The notes under the pieces are model-generated. The model ran no database searches and had not been told where the DNA came from. It saw only the letters and a list, made by a program, of their open reading frames with translations. A DNA stretch of 64,000 nt from Pontibacter oryzae (GTDB lineage Bacteria > Bacteroidota > Bacteroidia > Cytophagales > Hymenobacteraceae), in the NCBI RefSeq assembly GCF_003576375.1, contig NZ_QWGE01000002.1:496001-560000 (forward strand), written 5' to 3'. Within the stretch, counting starts at the first letter, position 1. Every line of letters starts with the position of its first letter. This document shows, in pieces, positions 36,403 through 44,858 of this stretch. A program made the translations under genes and the position numbers.

Positions 36403-37309
36403 CCATTCTATATTCTTTATACTTTGCCTGATGCTGCCTTTCTCAGTTCTGGGGCAGCAACAAAGGCTCCCCCTGGGGCAGTTTAGCCGGGATAGCATCC
36501 AACTGGGCGAGTTGGTCGAGTATACCTTGGTGTATCGCCATCCGGCAGCAGAAGAGGTCGTTTTACCCGCCGAAAAGTATAACTTCTCCCCTTTCGAGCT
36601 TGTCCGTAAATCGTTTCACCCGACAGTTACAATGGGGGGCATTAGCACCGATAGCGCCATTTATACCTTGCGCACATTCGAGACAAATGCGGCGCAGCAA
36701 TTATCCTTGCCTGTATTTATACTTAGGGAGCAGGACACCGTGCATGTTTTTGCCGCAACTCGTGAGGTACATGTTAAGCAACTGGTCAGCAACCTGGCAG
36801 AGCCGCTACAGGTAAAAGCCATTACCGACCTAGCCCTTGTGGAAGAACGTTTTAACTGGCCTGTGGTATTGCTCTGGGTAATCGCCAGTATCACTTTTCT
36901 GACACTTGTATGGCTGATTTTCGGTCAATCTATCAGGCGGAAGTATAAACTTTATCGCTTGCGTAAGGATCACTTATACTATGCTTCGCGCTTTAACTCG
37001 CACAAAGACCGCTTCGAGAAATCCGGTGCGCCGGTAAGTATAGAGAAAGCCGTTACCCTCTGGAAAAACTATTTAACCAAAATGGAACGCAAGGCCATTA
37101 ACTCCTTCACCACTAAAGAGATTGTAGAATTTTATGACAACGACGAAGAAGTGAACACTGCCCTGCGCATCTGCGACAAAGCAATCTATGGCAACCTCCA
37201 GTCTGAGTCGGAGGGCGAAACTAATCTGGCCCTAAGTATGCTGCGCCGCTTTGCAAAAGCCCGCTATAAGACACACCGAGAACTCATCAGCAATGCTAGA
37301 ACTAGATAA
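36395..37309 (+). CDS. BatD-like membrane protein
   Basis: 304 residues beginning with GTG at 36395, 8 bp inside the DUF58 gene. The signal peptide (about 1-20, ending VLGQQ) is followed by a beta-rich periplasmic part. One span sits at about 155-177 (VVLLWVIASITFLTLVWLIF). The tail is basic, helical and cytosolic. This layout and location match the BatD/DUF4381-type partner of BatA. Function beyond the Bat complex is unknown. Confidence 0.75.
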   Translation: MRNHSIFFILCLMLPFSVLGQQQRLPLGQFSRDSIQLGELVEYTLVYRHPAAEEVVLPAEKYNFSPFELVRKSFHPTVTMGGISTDSAIYTLRTFETNAAQQLSLPVFILREQDTVHVFAATREVHVKQLVSNLAEPLQVKAITDLALVEERFNWPVVLLWVIASITFLTLVWLIFGQSIRRKYKLYRLRKDHLYYASRFNSHKDRFEKSGAPVSIEKAVTLWKNYLTKMERKAINSFTTKEIVEFYDNDEEVNTALRICDKAIYGNLQSESEGETNLALSMLRRFAKARYKTHRELISNARTR

Positions 37310-38342
37310 CGAACACTGGGACTGGCTGAGCTTTGACTGGTTTAGCTACGCTACGCTCCATTCGTTCGATTGGGTATACCCCTTGGTGCTATATGCGCTG
37401 CCGGCCATTCCGGTTATTTTTCTCCTCAAATCCATACTTCGCCGTAACACCCGCAATAAGGTGGATGTCGCCCTATTTGCAGGCACTACCCGCTGGCAAT
37501 GGACGAGCCTGCTTCGCTTTGTGCCCCGCATTGTTTTCATGCTTTTTGTGTGCCTGGTGATGCTGGCTCTGGCTAGGCCGCAGCGCGTTAACGAACAATT
37601 GGAACTCACATCCGAAGGAATAGACATTGTGCTGGTGCTCGATGTTTCTGGCTCTATGGAGCTGCAAGACATCTCGCCTAATCGCCTGGAGGCAGCCAAG
37701 GAAGTGGCGCTGGACTTTATAAATGGGCGCGTGCAGGACCGTATCGGGATGGTGGTTTTTGCCGGAGACGCCTATTCCCTGGCACCATTAACTACTGACT
37801 ATGACCTGCTGCGCGAAAGCATAAACTCCATTGCCCTTAAGATGATCCCCAACGATGGCACAGCCATTGGAAGCGCCCTGGCCGTGGCCATAAACCGCAT
37901 GCGCGAATCAGAGGCTAAAAGCAAAGTGGTTATACTTATCAGTGACGGCGAAAACACTGCCGGCAGCCTCGACCCCGAACTTGCCGCTCAATTAGCCTTC
38001 GCTTACGACATAAAACTTTATAGCATCGGGATTGGTAAAGATGGGCAAGTACCTTACCTGGATGAGAATGGAAACACGATGTATATAGAAACCCAAATGG
38101 ATGAGTCTAGTCTGCGGCAGATTGCCAGCATCGGAACCGGTAGGTTCTACCGTGCTGACTCCCGTGATGCGTTGCAGCTCGTGTTCCGTAATATTAATCA
38201 GCTGGAGAAAACAGAGGTAAAAGAACTGCGTTTCCGCGACACGCAGGATTACTACCAGGTCTACCTGAAGTGGGCACTGCTCCTGCTCCTGCTCTGGATG
38301 TTGCTTAAGAACACGTTTATTAGCAATGTGCTAGAGGATTAG
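37293..38342 (+). CDS. batA: BatA-type von Willebrand factor A protein
   Basis: 349 residues from the ATG at 37293, 17 bp inside the preceding gene. An N-terminal span pair (about 30-50 and 67-87) flanks a basic loop. The VWA domain follows, with an intact MIDAS: DVSGSM (about 126-131) and later SDGENT. A final span (about 322-341) anchors the C-terminus. It is a membrane-tethered scaffold facing the periplasm, operating with DUF58 and BatD. Confidence 0.88.
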   Translation: MLELDNEHWDWLSFDWFSYATLHSFDWVYPLVLYALPAIPVIFLLKSILRRNTRNKVDVALFAGTTRWQWTSLLRFVPRIVFMLFVCLVMLALARPQRVNEQLELTSEGIDIVLVLDVSGSMELQDISPNRLEAAKEVALDFINGRVQDRIGMVVFAGDAYSLAPLTTDYDLLRESINSIALKMIPNDGTAIGSALAVAINRMRESEAKSKVVILISDGENTAGSLDPELAAQLAFAYDIKLYSIGIGKDGQVPYLDENGNTMYIETQMDESSLRQIASIGTGRFYRADSRDALQLVFRNINQLEKTEVKELRFRDTQDYYQVYLKWALLLLLLWMLLKNTFISNVLED

Positions 38343-38423
38343 CCGAGCGTAGATTATACTTTAACTGACGCGCGATAAATTGTTAGCATATAAACTCTTA
38401 TATATCACTCTACAGAATAAAAC

Positions 38424-39107
38424 ATGAGCATCAAAAATAATATTTTATACTTCGATGAGCAGCTGCGGCCTACACCCTGCCGCTTGGTTGCCGTTTCTAA
38501 AACCCACCCGGTAGAGGTAATTAAAGAAGCCTATGACGCGGGGCACAGACTCTTTGGGGAGAATAAAGTGCAGGAACTAATTGAGAAGTATGCATTGCTG
38601 CCCCATGATATTGCCTGGCACCTTATTGGGCATCTACAAACTAACAAAGTAAAGTATATCGCTGAGTTTATCGATACCATACAGTCGGTGGACAGCCTGA
38701 AACTACTAATGGAGATTAATAAAAGGGCCGAAATGCTAAACCGCACTACACCCATTAATTGCATGTTCCAGATCTCCATTGCTGACGAAGCCACAAAGTA
38801 TGGAATGACTTGCCAGGAAGCAGAAGCTATACTTCAGTCGGATGCGTACCGCGCTATGAAGTATATCCGCATCACGGGCGTGATGGGCATTGCTACAAAC
38901 ACAGAAAATGAGAACAAATTGCGCAGCGAGTTCCGAAACTTACGCGCCTGCTTCACCCGCCTGAAGGAAACTTTTTTTGCAGCCAACGATGACTTTAAGG
39001 AAATATCTATGGGTATGACCTCTGATTGGCAATTGGCGCTGGAAGAGGGCAGCACCATGATCCGGGTGGGCAGCGGCATTTTTGGAGCAAGAGACTACAG
39101 CAACTAA
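38424..39107 (+). CDS. yggS: YggS family PLP homeostasis protein
   Basis: 227 residues, single alanine-racemase-like barrel binding PLP. VAVSKTHP (Lys near 26) carries the cofactor, LFGENKVQE and WHLIGHLQTNKVKY are invariant family stretches, and MGMTSDWQLALEEGSTMIRVG closes the phosphate cup (given as MGMTSDW and STMIRVG). It buffers pyridoxal phosphate rather than catalysing a reaction. Monocistronic as far as seen. Confidence 0.94.
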   Translation: MSIKNNILYFDEQLRPTPCRLVAVSKTHPVEVIKEAYDAGHRLFGENKVQELIEKYALLPHDIAWHLIGHLQTNKVKYIAEFIDTIQSVDSLKLLMEINKRAEMLNRTTPINCMFQISIADEATKYGMTCQEAEAILQSDAYRAMKYIRITGVMGIATNTENENKLRSEFRNLRACFTRLKETFFAANDDFKEISMGMTSDWQLALEEGSTMIRVGSGIFGARDYSN

Positions 39108-39482
39108 GCTTAAATTGCCTTTGGTCAAAGTATAGCTCATGCAGAGTTTCCTGCCATAGGAGCAGTAACCTTTGGGTTTAAAAAAAGCCTTAGCTAATGC
39201 TTTTTATTGACTTCCGAAGCGTACAAAGTATACCATATGGATTATACTGCCCTCCATAGCAAGCTGCTTAGGTTAGCCTACAAAGTCATTGGCTTGTGAG
39301 AGCTTTAACGCTAGTAACGGCTCCCTAAAGCAGTGGAGTGTGGACAAGCCTAGATTCAACTCTCAAAACTTGAACCGCAAGCTATAGCTGTTAACTCCAA
39401 ATCTGGCTTATAGCATAAGTATGCTCATATTTGTGTAATTTGCTGCAAATTCATAGATTTAGATATAAAAAGGGAAAAGATC
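39108..39482. other. Intergenic region of 375 bp
   Basis: No gene. It holds a weak hairpin with a T run at 39180-39205 (AAAAAGC and GCTTTTT) that may end the yggS transcript, two AAGTATA copies, and the palindrome plus promoter at 39412-39461 described separately. Confidence 0.5.
39412..39461 (+). promoter_or_regulatory. Promoter with adjacent palindrome for the DUF2750 gene
   Basis: TTTG (39430-39433) and TAGATTTA (39454-39461) are separated by 20 nt and match the Bacteroidota -33/-7 pattern with one mismatch. Immediately upstream, AGCATA-AG-TATGCT (39412-39425) is a 14-bp inverted repeat that could bind a regulator. The predicted start of transcription is about 14 bp before the ATG. Confidence 0.55.
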
Positions 39483-39929
39483 ATGACAGAACATGCCGCA
39501 GACATCGAAAAGCAATACAAGACCTTCATTCAGCGTGTTGTAGAGACTGGGAAAGTATGGGGGCTTACCAAAGATGAAACTTGGGCTACTTCCAGCTCAT
39601 CAGAGTTTGAAGACACAGAAGTGATCCTTTTCTGGTCTGAGCAAGAGCTCGCAAAAGCCTGTGCCGCCGATGAGTGGGAAGAGTATTCTCCAGAATCGAT
39701 TTCTTTGGCTGAGTTTCTTGAGAACTGGTGCGTAGGCATGTATGGCGATGAGCTGCTTGTTGGCGCTAACTGGGATGATAACCTGATAGGTAAAGAAGCC
39801 GAACCACTTGTTGTTGCCCTGGATGTGGTAACCCAATTAAAATCCGAAGGCAAAACTATAGAGTTTGAGCAATACGACAACCAACAGGAGTTTGAGGATC
39901 AGGTAATTGAGGCACTAGAGGCAGAATAA
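39483..39929 (+). CDS. DUF2750 family protein
   Basis: 148 residues, acidic, cytosolic. The spaced pattern VWGLTKDETWATS, LFWSEQELAKAC, EEYSPESISLAEFLENW and VGANWDDNLIG follows the DUF2750 family. Function unknown. Preceded by a good promoter; the DUF423 gene follows after 12 bp. Confidence 0.85.
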   Translation: MTEHAADIEKQYKTFIQRVVETGKVWGLTKDETWATSSSSEFEDTEVILFWSEQELAKACAADEWEEYSPESISLAEFLENWCVGMYGDELLVGANWDDNLIGKEAEPLVVALDVVTQLKSEGKTIEFEQYDNQQEFEDQVIEALEAE

Positions 39930-39941
39930 GCGTTAACATCC

Positions 39942-40319
39942 GTGACACAGAAAACCATAATCTTAATTGCCAGCTTGCTGGGGGGGCTTACTGTAGCTAT
40001 TGGTGCCTTTGGGGCGCATGCCTTGTCGGCCACATTACAGGCTACCGGCCGCGTGGATACTTTTGAAACGGCTGTAAAATACCAGATGTACCATACCTTG
40101 GCACTGCTTGCCGTAGGGCTTTTGCTGTTCCGTGTAGAGCAGCCCGCGCTACAGGTTGCCGCTTGGTGCTTCTTTCTGGGGATACTAGTGTTCTCAGGGT
40201 CATTGTACACACTTTGCGCTACCGGTATCACCTGGCTTGGCGCCATAACTCCTATTGGCGGAACACTTCTTATAGTTGGCTGGGGCGCATTGTTTTATGC
40301 CATCATGAAAGCTCTATAA
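39942..40319 (+). CDS. DUF423 (YgdD-like) inner-membrane protein
   Basis: 125 residues starting with GTG at 39942. Four spans. Family motifs GAFGAHAL (about 21-28), TAVKYQMYHTLALL and GSLYTLCATG are clear. No function is established for the family. It is 12 bp downstream of the DUF2750 gene and probably co-transcribed with it. A terminator follows at 40342-40385. Confidence 0.9.
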   Translation: MTQKTIILIASLLGGLTVAIGAFGAHALSATLQATGRVDTFETAVKYQMYHTLALLAVGLLLFRVEQPALQVAAWCFFLGILVFSGSLYTLCATGITWLGAITPIGGTLLIVGWGALFYAIMKAL

Positions 40320-40341
40320 GTTTTAGATAAGAATTATTTTT

Positions 40342-40385
40342 AGAGAGCTGCCATCGGTGTTCAGTACATCATCCGGCAGCTCTCT
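40342..40385. terminator. Hairpin terminator between convergent genes
   Basis: AGAGAGCTGCC (40342-40352) and GGCAGCTCTCT (40375-40385) form a perfect 11-bp stem, followed by TTCTTTATT on the plus strand. Confidence 0.78.
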
Positions 40386-40392
40386 TTCTTTA

Positions 40393-40962
40393 TTAGAACC
40401 TTCGGCTCAGGCCAAACTGCAGCAAGCCTTCATACCCATACCCAAGTTCAGCGAATAAGCCGGTTTGCTTCGTAGTTCTTATACCAATGGCTGTCACTTG
40501 GTAGGCCATGTTGGTTTCTTGTTCTGTAGATCGCTCAGCATAGTTATAGCTATAGGTCGTGTGGTTTATGCCTAAAGCCAGACCACTGTAGGCTTCCAGA
40601 CGCTCCTTTTTCCCTAAGTATACATTAACTTCTGGCATCAAAGTATAATATTTTCCCCTTGATTTAATGGAGCTGTTCCCATTCTTGCCCCCTGACTCCC
40701 GTAGGGTTAATTGTGCGAAATTAGCATTCATGCCAATATTAACCCGCTCATTGAGGTGGTAGCTATACTTTAGACCGATTGGACCCAATGCGCTTAAAGC
40801 ATCATCTCCGGGAACAAAAAGTTTAATGAAGCTTGTCTCCAGCACTCGCGATGTGGCGAAGCCATAGCTCACGCCAACTTCATGAGGCTTATGCTGTTCC
40901 GATGCCTGGTTACAGCTTAGCAAAGCAACAGCTGCAAGGATAATTTTAACTTTGTTTTTCAT
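40393..40962 (-). CDS. Outer-membrane beta-barrel lipoprotein-like protein (paralogue B)
   Basis: 189 residues. The N-terminal signal is MKNKVKIILAAVALLSC with a lipobox-like LLSC. The body alternates short hydrophobic and polar strands (VGVSYGFATS; MPEVNVYLG) as in small porin-like barrels. The C-terminus ends GLLQFGLSRRF, with the terminal aromatic residue expected for outer-membrane insertion. It resembles the next gene upstream in layout and ending. Function unknown. Confidence 0.7.
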   Translation of the reverse strand: MKNKVKIILAAVALLSCNQASEQHKPHEVGVSYGFATSRVLETSFIKLFVPGDDALSALGPIGLKYSYHLNERVNIGMNANFAQLTLRESGGKNGNSSIKSRGKYYTLMPEVNVYLGKKERLEAYSGLALGINHTTYSYNYAERSTEQETNMAYQVTAIGIRTTKQTGLFAELGYGYEGLLQFGLSRRF

Positions 40963-41011
40963 ATAGATGTTTTGGGGATGTGCATTTTTCGATAACAGAT
41001 GTTAATAGGTT

Positions 41012-41635
41012 TTACTGGATTGGTATGTTATAGCCAATATTTAACAAGCCATCAAAACCAGTACCGGAATCAATGTAGAAGCGTTTTTTACGGCCAATGC
41101 GTGCACCCAACGGCGTAACGTGAAAGGCTGGCACAAAAGCATGTGTAACATCTTCGTTAGTAGACTTTTCGTGGAAGAAAGACGCCCCCAGCTTAATGCC
41201 GGAGTAAAACTCGACTTGCGGTAGCCTGGCCCAGTAATACTGAAACTGTGGCATCAGGGTGATAAAATGGTTTTTGGAGTTTACCTGATCGGAAGTATAG
41301 TCTTTGTTTATGTAGTTGGCATAGTTGGCTTCTATGCCAAGACTAAGCTTTTCGGAAGGGAAATAATTATAGCCTATTATAATTGGCCCCATAAACAGAG
41401 TGCGGCTTTGCCCCCTGGAAAACGAGTCGCCGATGGCATCTGCAAGTATAGAAACCAGTTGAGGCAGCGACATAAAACCGTATCCGGCGAAAATCTCGTG
41501 CTTGATTGGGGGTGCAGCAGCTATATCTTGTAAACTGGCGTCTGGAGGAGACGATTGTGCCCATGCCAGGTTTATACAAAGCAGCGAACCACTACAGGTA
41601 AGCTTAAATTTGTATGCAAGTTGTCTGTTTTTCAT
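41012..41635 (-). CDS. Outer-membrane beta-barrel protein (paralogue A)
   Basis: 207 residues with a signal peptide ending near INLAWAQS. Strand patterns such as HEIFAGYGFMS, LSLGIEANYANY, FITLMPQFQYYW and VEFYSGIKLGASF parallel those of the neighbouring paralogue (same order LMP...YSG...GxxGLL). The two genes are 49 bp apart on the same strand and look like a tandem duplication that has diverged. Function unknown. Confidence 0.72.
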   Translation of the reverse strand: MKNRQLAYKFKLTCSGSLLCINLAWAQSSPPDASLQDIAAAPPIKHEIFAGYGFMSLPQLVSILADAIGDSFSRGQSRTLFMGPIIIGYNYFPSEKLSLGIEANYANYINKDYTSDQVNSKNHFITLMPQFQYYWARLPQVEFYSGIKLGASFFHEKSTNEDVTHAFVPAFHVTPLGARIGRKKRFYIDSGTGFDGLLNIGYNIPIQ

Positions 41636-41734
41636 AGGAGGTTCGCATTGCTTTGATTAATACAATATCAACCTAATATTCAACTATTTAAAATATTTAG
41701 AAGAAAATAATTGCTAAATACTATATAAAAAGAA

Positions 41735-41757
41735 AAGCCCTCACGAGGAGGGCTTTA
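41735..41757. terminator. Hairpin terminator upstream of the barrel genes and after DUF1573
   Basis: AAAGCCCTC (41735-41743) and GAGGGCTTT (41749-41757) form a 9-bp stem with a 5-nt loop. On the minus strand the stem is followed by TTCTTTTT, fitting termination of the DUF1573 gene. Confidence 0.8.
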
Positions 41758-41782
41758 ACGTAATTAATACGTGCTAGGCTAC

Positions 41783-42226
41783 TTATTTCTGAGAAGCGCT
41801 GGCAGTTGATTTGTCTTTGATATTAGTAACGATGTAAACATACTTCGTGCCTTCTGCCGCGTTTGAATGTATGGTTAAAGGCTTCTTTTGCTGGCCCAGT
41901 TTACCGGCGCTGTTAAATTTGGCAGTGATGAATCCACTCTTACCCGGCATTACAGGCTCCTTAGTCCAGTCTGGGGTGGTGCAACCGCAGGAAACATCCA
42001 CGCGCTCAATAACAAGCGGCTGGTTACCAGTATTCTTAAACTTAAACGTGTGCTCCACTACATCACCCTGGGTGATATCGCCAAAGTTATGCTCGGTTTC
42101 TTCAAAAGTGAGGGCAGCACCAGTTTTGGCTTGCTCCTGAGGGGCTGTAGTTTTAGGTTTTTCCTGGGCAACCGCTCCACCGGCAACAAGGGCGGCAAAT
42201 GCAAACGAAAGAAGTACTTTTTTCAT
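41783..42226 (-). CDS. DUF1573 secreted protein
   Basis: 147 residues with a signal peptide (VLLSFAFAALVAGGAVAQ). The mature part is a single Ig-like DUF1573 domain: ETEHNFGDITQGDV, FKFKNTGNQPLVI and VSCGCTTPDW, then PGKSGFITAKFNSAGK. Likely periplasmic or envelope-associated. Function unknown. It has its own terminator. Confidence 0.9.
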   Translation of the reverse strand: MKKVLLSFAFAALVAGGAVAQEKPKTTAPQEQAKTGAALTFEETEHNFGDITQGDVVEHTFKFKNTGNQPLVIERVDVSCGCTTPDWTKEPVMPGKSGFITAKFNSAGKLGQQKKPLTIHSNAAEGTKYVYIVTNIKDKSTASASQK

Positions 42227-42306
42227 CTTATGAAAGGGTTAAAGTTATTACGATAGCTTATATACTAATTTTGCTTCTTAAACGATGCAAAATAATATTT
42301 CTTTTG

Positions 42307-43713
42307 TCAGTCAACTAATAATTGCTCATTAAAGTTCAGCAGGAATAGCTCTTCGGATGACCTTGTAAGAGCCGTATACAGCCACCGGGCGAGTTCTTCG
42401 TTCACCATATCTTCCTTCAAAAAACCCTGGTCTACGAACACAGCCTGCCATTGGCCACCCTGCGCCTTGTGGCAGGTGAGCGCATAGGCAAACTTAACCT
42501 GTAAGGCATTAAGGTATGGGTTTTTCTTTAGCTCCTTGTAGCGCTCGCGCTTGGTCGGGATGTCCATGTAGTCTTTCAGCACTTCCTCGTAAAGCTTCTT
42601 GTTCTGGTCCGAGGGTAAAGCGGGGGCATCGGTGTAGAGGGTGTCAAGCATTATTTTAACTTCTTCCTCTTCCGCATCAGGGTAATCCACGAAACGGAGC
42701 CGCACATCCGCGAAGCGGAAGCCATACATCTCCTCGTCGCGGATAATCTTGGTTATCTCCACAAAATCACCGTTCGCCATAAAGCCGATATCCGAATCCT
42801 TGGCAAGCCAGAAGTAGTTGTTGCGCACTATCATCAGGTAATCTCCCACACCGATTTCGTCCTCGGCAAAGAACATGCGCCGCCGGATGTGCTGGTTATA
42901 CATGTTGGCCGTTTTATTAGAACGGCAGATCACAATTGTGTTTTCGATGCCAAACTTATCATAAGCATAGCGTAGCCCGTCCTCTAGCTTTTCCCCTGTC
43001 ATCCGGAAAATATCGCGCCAGCCTTTGGTAAACAGTTTTATCTCGAGGGGCTGCTGTTGCATGCGGTCCCGGAGTTGGGTGGCATTCATGAGTATGCCAG
43101 AAGCTTCTGCCTGGCGCATTACCTGCCGAAGCTCCATGCCTTCCACATGGCACCGGAAGTTGTTTTTCATATACTCCATATCCAGCGAAGGGCTCAGCGC
43201 CTGCCCTACCGGCGGCAGCTGCGCCGTGTCTCCGATCAGGAGTAGTTTGTTATTCTTCTTATCAAAAACATACTTAAGCAGGTCCTGCAACAAGCCATTC
43301 TCACCGAAGCCGCTTTCGTCCGAGATCATCGAGGACTCATCCACAATATAAACCGTATGGTCTGATTTATTTGGTTGCCGCGTAAACGCAAGCCCCTCGG
43401 AAAAGGGATTTGCAGTTTGACGGTAAATTTTTTTATGAATGGTAAAAGCCGTACGCCCACTGTAGCTGGCCATTACTTTTGCCGCACGGCCCGTGGGAGC
43501 CAACAGCACATACTTATAGCCAAATTTGTTCAGGATTTTGACCAATGAGGTAACCACCGTTGTTTTACCGGTACCGGCATATCCTTTCAGCAGGAAAACC
43601 TGCCGTTCATCCGTTTTATTAAGTATAAATTCATCCAACTTGGCAAACAGCTTTGCCTGGTCCTCTGTCGGTTCAAACGGAAAACTATTCCGTAAAGCTT
43701 CTACTGTGCGCAT
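42307..43713 (-). CDS. RecD-like superfamily 1 ATP-dependent DNA helicase
   Basis: 468 residues. Helicase motifs in order: GYAGTGKTT Walker A (about 44-52), APTGRAAKVM (Ia), YIVDESSMIS (II), IGDTAQLPPVG (III), and near the C-terminus LTCHKAQGGQW (V) and YTALTRS (VI). Lacks the long N-terminal extension of RecD2 and has no recB or recC neighbours, so it is a free-standing 5'-3' helicase of the Dda/RecD-like type. Role in repair or replication restart is inferred. Confidence 0.9.
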   Translation of the reverse strand: MRTVEALRNSFPFEPTEDQAKLFAKLDEFILNKTDERQVFLLKGYAGTGKTTVVTSLVKILNKFGYKYVLLAPTGRAAKVMASYSGRTAFTIHKKIYRQTANPFSEGLAFTRQPNKSDHTVYIVDESSMISDESGFGENGLLQDLLKYVFDKKNNKLLLIGDTAQLPPVGQALSPSLDMEYMKNNFRCHVEGMELRQVMRQAEASGILMNATQLRDRMQQQPLEIKLFTKGWRDIFRMTGEKLEDGLRYAYDKFGIENTIVICRSNKTANMYNQHIRRRMFFAEDEIGVGDYLMIVRNNYFWLAKDSDIGFMANGDFVEITKIIRDEEMYGFRFADVRLRFVDYPDAEEEEVKIMLDTLYTDAPALPSDQNKKLYEEVLKDYMDIPTKRERYKELKKNPYLNALQVKFAYALTCHKAQGGQWQAVFVDQGFLKEDMVNEELARWLYTALTRSSEELFLLNFNEQLLVD

Positions 43714-43779
43714 AGCGGCAGTTAATAAGTTTTAGAGTAGGAGAGTTTGTGAGTTTTAGGGAGCCGAATTTTAAACTCT

Positions 43780-44247
43780 TTACGCCTCTTTCCCTTTAAC
43801 TCTCAAAATGTCTTCCGGGGTGATGGTGGCCATACTTGTGCTGGCTTTGGCGATGAGCAAGGGTTTCCCTTCTCCTTTTACAGCATACACTTCGGCTTCG
43901 CAGAAATTTATTTTCCGCCCTTGCTTTAAAACATAACCTTTGGCCAGCAGCTTGTCTCCCAACCCCGGGTGAAAGTATGATACCTTTATTTCAGCCGTAA
44001 CCACATGATGATCTTTGGGGACTAAACTCACCGCTGCAAAACCCGCCACGATGTCGGCGAGGGTGGCAATAACACCACCGTGCGCAAAACCTTTATGCTG
44101 CAAATGCTTTTGTTCTAAAACCAATTCGCCTTCTATCCTGCCAACTTCTATCTTTGTTACGTTAAAGCCCATGAGTTGCATAAATTCTTGCCGCTTTAGC
44201 TTCTCACGGATGTCAGCTTCGTAATCGGGGTTGTACGTTTGTATCAT
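43780..44247 (-). CDS. PaaI-type hotdog thioesterase
   Basis: 155 residues. The FAHGGVIATLADIVAGFAA helix (HGG about 56-58, catalytic Asp about 65) and the VVTAEIKVSYFHPG strand mark the PaaI/YdiI hotdog group. It probably hydrolyses a small acyl-CoA. Substrate unknown. It is 66 bp from the helicase gene, with a weak link. Confidence 0.88.
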   Translation of the reverse strand: MIQTYNPDYEADIREKLKRQEFMQLMGFNVTKIEVGRIEGELVLEQKHLQHKGFAHGGVIATLADIVAGFAAVSLVPKDHHVVTAEIKVSYFHPGLGDKLLAKGYVLKQGRKINFCEAEVYAVKGEGKPLLIAKASTSMATITPEDILRVKGKEA

Positions 44248-44284
44248 TCTGTAAAAATACTATTAAAAACACCCATAGCCAACC

Positions 44285-44770
44285 ATGCCAGATTTAAACC
44301 CAGCTGCCAGCACATTTGCCCACAAATTACGCGTACGTGTTTGCGGCATCTGCATCCAGGATCATAACTTGCTTTTAGTGCGCCACGCAAAAACGCTGGC
44401 TAATGATGTGTTTTGGGCCCCGCCGGGTGGAGGGTTACAGTATGGGGAAAGTATGCAGCAATGCCTGATACGTGAGTTTAAAGAGGAAACAGGCTTGGAT
44501 GTGGAAGTCAGCAGATTCTTGTTCGTGAATGAGTTTGTATACGAACCACTCCACGCAATTGAGTTTTTCTTTGAGGTACAGGTTTTAAACGGAGAGCTGC
44601 AAAAAGGCACTGACCCGGAGCTAGACGAGCAAAGCCAATTGATTGAAGAAGTAGCCTGGATGAGTATGAAAGAAATCCAAAGTATACCTATCCCAGACCG
44701 ACACCGTGTGTTACAATATTTAATATCGCTGGACGATCTGATGGGGATGCCGCATAATTTTATGCCATAA
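44285..44770 (+). CDS. Nudix hydrolase
   Basis: 161 residues. A complete Nudix box is present: GGLQYGE followed by REFKEETGL (about 53-75). The GGG before it and the WMS region after it fit small ADP-ribose or nucleotide pyrophosphatases. The substrate cannot be fixed. Confidence 0.9.
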   Translation: MPDLNPAASTFAHKLRVRVCGICIQDHNLLLVRHAKTLANDVFWAPPGGGLQYGESMQQCLIREFKEETGLDVEVSRFLFVNEFVYEPLHAIEFFFEVQVLNGELQKGTDPELDEQSQLIEEVAWMSMKEIQSIPIPDRHRVLQYLISLDDLMGMPHNFMP

Positions 44771-44858
44771 GGCGCAGAATGCTGCCAATTGCCATAATTT
44801 TTTTATACTTGCATAAGCGCGCCCGGGCCGCAAAAGCATTCACAGGATTCCAGACACT

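Noticed and set aside
42307..43713. RecD subunit of a RecBCD complex
   Set aside because: No recB or recC neighbours and a short N-terminus; a free-standing RecD-like/Dda helicase fits better.
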